Part shown: positions 5,232 through 6,325 of the stretch, piece after piece
Layout: each line of letters starts with the position of its first letter
Numbering within the stretch: the stretch's first letter is position 1
Origin: Alphaproteobacteria bacterium
Lineage (GTDB): Bacteria > Pseudomonadota > Alphaproteobacteria > RF32 > UBA3637
Direction: 5' to 3'
Assembly: GCA_017414845.1 (NCBI GenBank)
Contig: JAFQJY010000064.1
Coordinates: 1 to 6,325 of the forward strand
Length of the DNA: 6,325 bases
Position numbers and translations under genes: made by a program
Notes under the pieces: model-generated
The model's input: the letters and a program-made list of their open reading frames with translations, nothing else
The model's database searches: none
Told to the model about the DNA's origin: nothing

Positions 5232-6325
5232 ATGAAAAAGAGTATTGTTTTGATTTTTTTGATGTTGGTTTTGGGCTGTATTTCAGCCGGAACTTACTAC
5301 TATTTCAAAGGGAAAGAAAAGAAAACGGCCACAGCTCCGATTTTAGAAGTTGGTGTCTCTGTTGCCAAAGAACAGGATTTCTATCCGGAGCAGTCTTTTG
5401 TGGCTAAAATTGAATCTATGGACAGAGTTGCCATTCGGGCTCGTGTTACGGGTTTTCTGACAAAACGTCTGTTCACGGAGGGTGAAGAAGTTCAGGAGGG
5501 ACAGGTCCTTTTTGAAATTGAAAAAGATCAGTTTGCCGCTAATGTGCGAAATGCCGAGGCTATGCTGGCTAAGGCGCAGGCTGCTGAGGCAAATGCTTTG
5601 GCGCAATACAACCGTGCAAAAGATTTGATTAAGACAAAAGATATTTCAGAGGCCAGATTGGACGAGAGAGAGGCTGATTGGAATTCTGCAAAGGCGCAGG
5701 TAAAACAGGCTGAGGCCGAACTGGATGTCGCAAAACTCAATCTGGACTATACGGATATCAGAGCACCGATGAACGGGCGTATCGGTGAAACACTTTACAG
5801 TGTCGGTTCTATCATCGGTCCTGAAAGCGGGGATTTGGCATTTATGGTCAGTACAAATCCGATGTATGCCGTTTTCTCTGTTTCTGAAAATCAGTTGCTT
5901 GATATGCGTCATTCTGCCGATATTTTGTCGGGGGGTGATGATAGTGTTGAGTTTTCGTTTCAATTTTCTGACGGTGTGTTTTATCCTTTGAAAGGAGCGT
6001 TCAATTTTATGGATGTTGCCTTGGATAATCAGATGAATACTTTGAAGTTGCGTGCAACATTCCCGAACCCGAATAACGAATTGATTGCCGGTCAATACGG
6101 TCGTGTCTTTTTAAAGGCAAAAACACCGAGGGTCGCTTTGGTTATTCCGAAACTGTCCGTTCAAAGGGATTTAGCCGGAAATTATGTGTACATTGTGGAT
6201 GCAGAAGGAAAATTGGCAACGGCACGTATCAAAACGGGGTTTGATGTCGGAAAAGATATGGTTTCCGTAAAAGAAGGACTAAATGTCGGGGATAGAGTTA
6301 TTATCAATAATTTCCAAAAGATTGC
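5232..6325 (+). CDS. RND efflux periplasmic adaptor (HlyD/AcrA-type membrane fusion protein), 3' end outside window
   Basis: Periplasmic adaptors connect an inner-membrane RND pump with an outer-membrane channel for export of drugs or other toxic compounds. The frame is open from the ATG at 5232 to the edge (364 residues seen); AcrA-like proteins are about 370-400, so only a short C-terminus is missing. Domain order fits: an N-terminal hydrophobic segment (4-20) with a lipobox-like LGC at 14-16 that may allow lipidation; the first half of a lipoyl-like domain with RVTGFLTKRLFTEGEEVQEG at 71-90 and LFEIEKDQ; an Ala/Glu-rich coiled-coil hairpin at about 103-168; the second lipoyl half with DYTDIRAPMNGRIG at 172-185; a beta-barrel from about 205 containing LIAGQYGRVFL at 284-294; and a membrane-proximal domain from about 302 (VALVIPKLSVQ, then G-x-YVYIVD). 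AGAAGGAAAG lies just upstream of the ATG. A promoter and palindrome precede it. The pumped substrate cannot be told. An RND pump gene is expected next. Confidence 0.93.
   Translation, partial: MKKSIVLIFLMLVLGCISAGTYYYFKGKEKKTATAPILEVGVSVAKEQDFYPEQSFVAKIESMDRVAIRARVTGFLTKRLFTEGEEVQEGQVLFEIEKDQFAANVRNAEAMLAKAQAAEANALAQYNRAKDLIKTKDISEARLDEREADWNSAKAQVKQAEAELDVAKLNLDYTDIRAPMNGRIGETLYSVGSIIGPESGDLAFMVSTNPMYAVFSVSENQLLDMRHSADILSGGDDSVEFSFQFSDGVFYPLKGAFNFMDVALDNQMNTLKLRATFPNPNNELIAGQYGRVFLKAKTPRVALVIPKLSVQRDLAGNYVYIVDAEGKLATARIKTGFDVGKDMVSVKEGLNVGDRVIINNFQKI

Noticed and set aside
5646..6095. 149-codon open frame on the minus strand opposite the adaptor gene
   Set aside because: It is antisense to a well-supported HlyD/AcrA-type protein, has no ribosome site or recognisable motifs, and its composition is that of a shadow frame.

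Overview
The window looks like ordinary chromosomal DNA of an AT-leaning Gram-negative bacterium (about 40% G+C by eye). Two signs point towards an alphaproteobacterium, possibly one of the low-GC host- or gut-associated lineages: the xseB-ispA pair and the wording of the XseB and IspA proteins. A predicted lipoprotein and a periplasmic adaptor protein confirm a diderm envelope. The taxonomic call is inference from protein character, not a search result. No mobile elements, CRISPR arrays, tRNA or rRNA genes are visible.

Layout. (1) Positions 1-796, plus strand: the C-terminal end of a radical SAM/SPASM-type protein, then 16 bp later a 149-residue protein of unknown function that starts at TTG. 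A strong hairpin at 801-829, with an A-tract on one side and a T-tract on the other, can terminate transcription from both directions. (2) Positions 848-2310, minus strand: a compact operon read as xseB (exonuclease VII small subunit), ispA (farnesyl/geranyl diphosphate synthase) and a small lipoprotein. xseB and ispA overlap by 17 nt and the lipoprotein follows after 16 bp. (3) Positions 2311-2418: a divergent intergenic region with a 7-bp inverted repeat. (4) Positions 2419-5158, plus strand: a LOG-family Rossmann protein with a C-terminal extension of roughly 100 residues, separated by 10 bp from a K+/H+ antiporter of the NhaP2/CvrA type (CPA1 transporter, RCK_C and CorC/HlyC-like domains). 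(5) Position 5159 to the end, plus strand: a promoter-like element, a perfect 16-bp palindrome placed like a repressor operator, and an RND-type efflux adaptor (HlyD/AcrA family) cut by the window edge.

How the parts fit. The minus-strand operon joins a DNA-repair subunit with isoprenoid precursor synthesis, a common chromosomal arrangement. The plus-strand pair joins a nucleotide-metabolism-type enzyme with cytoplasmic K+/pH homeostasis. The adaptor probably begins an efflux operon whose RND pump gene should lie just past the right edge. I found no clearly new biological system. The best leads are the palindrome before the efflux gene, the TTG-start orphan protein coupled to the SPASM protein, and the LOG-antiporter pairing.
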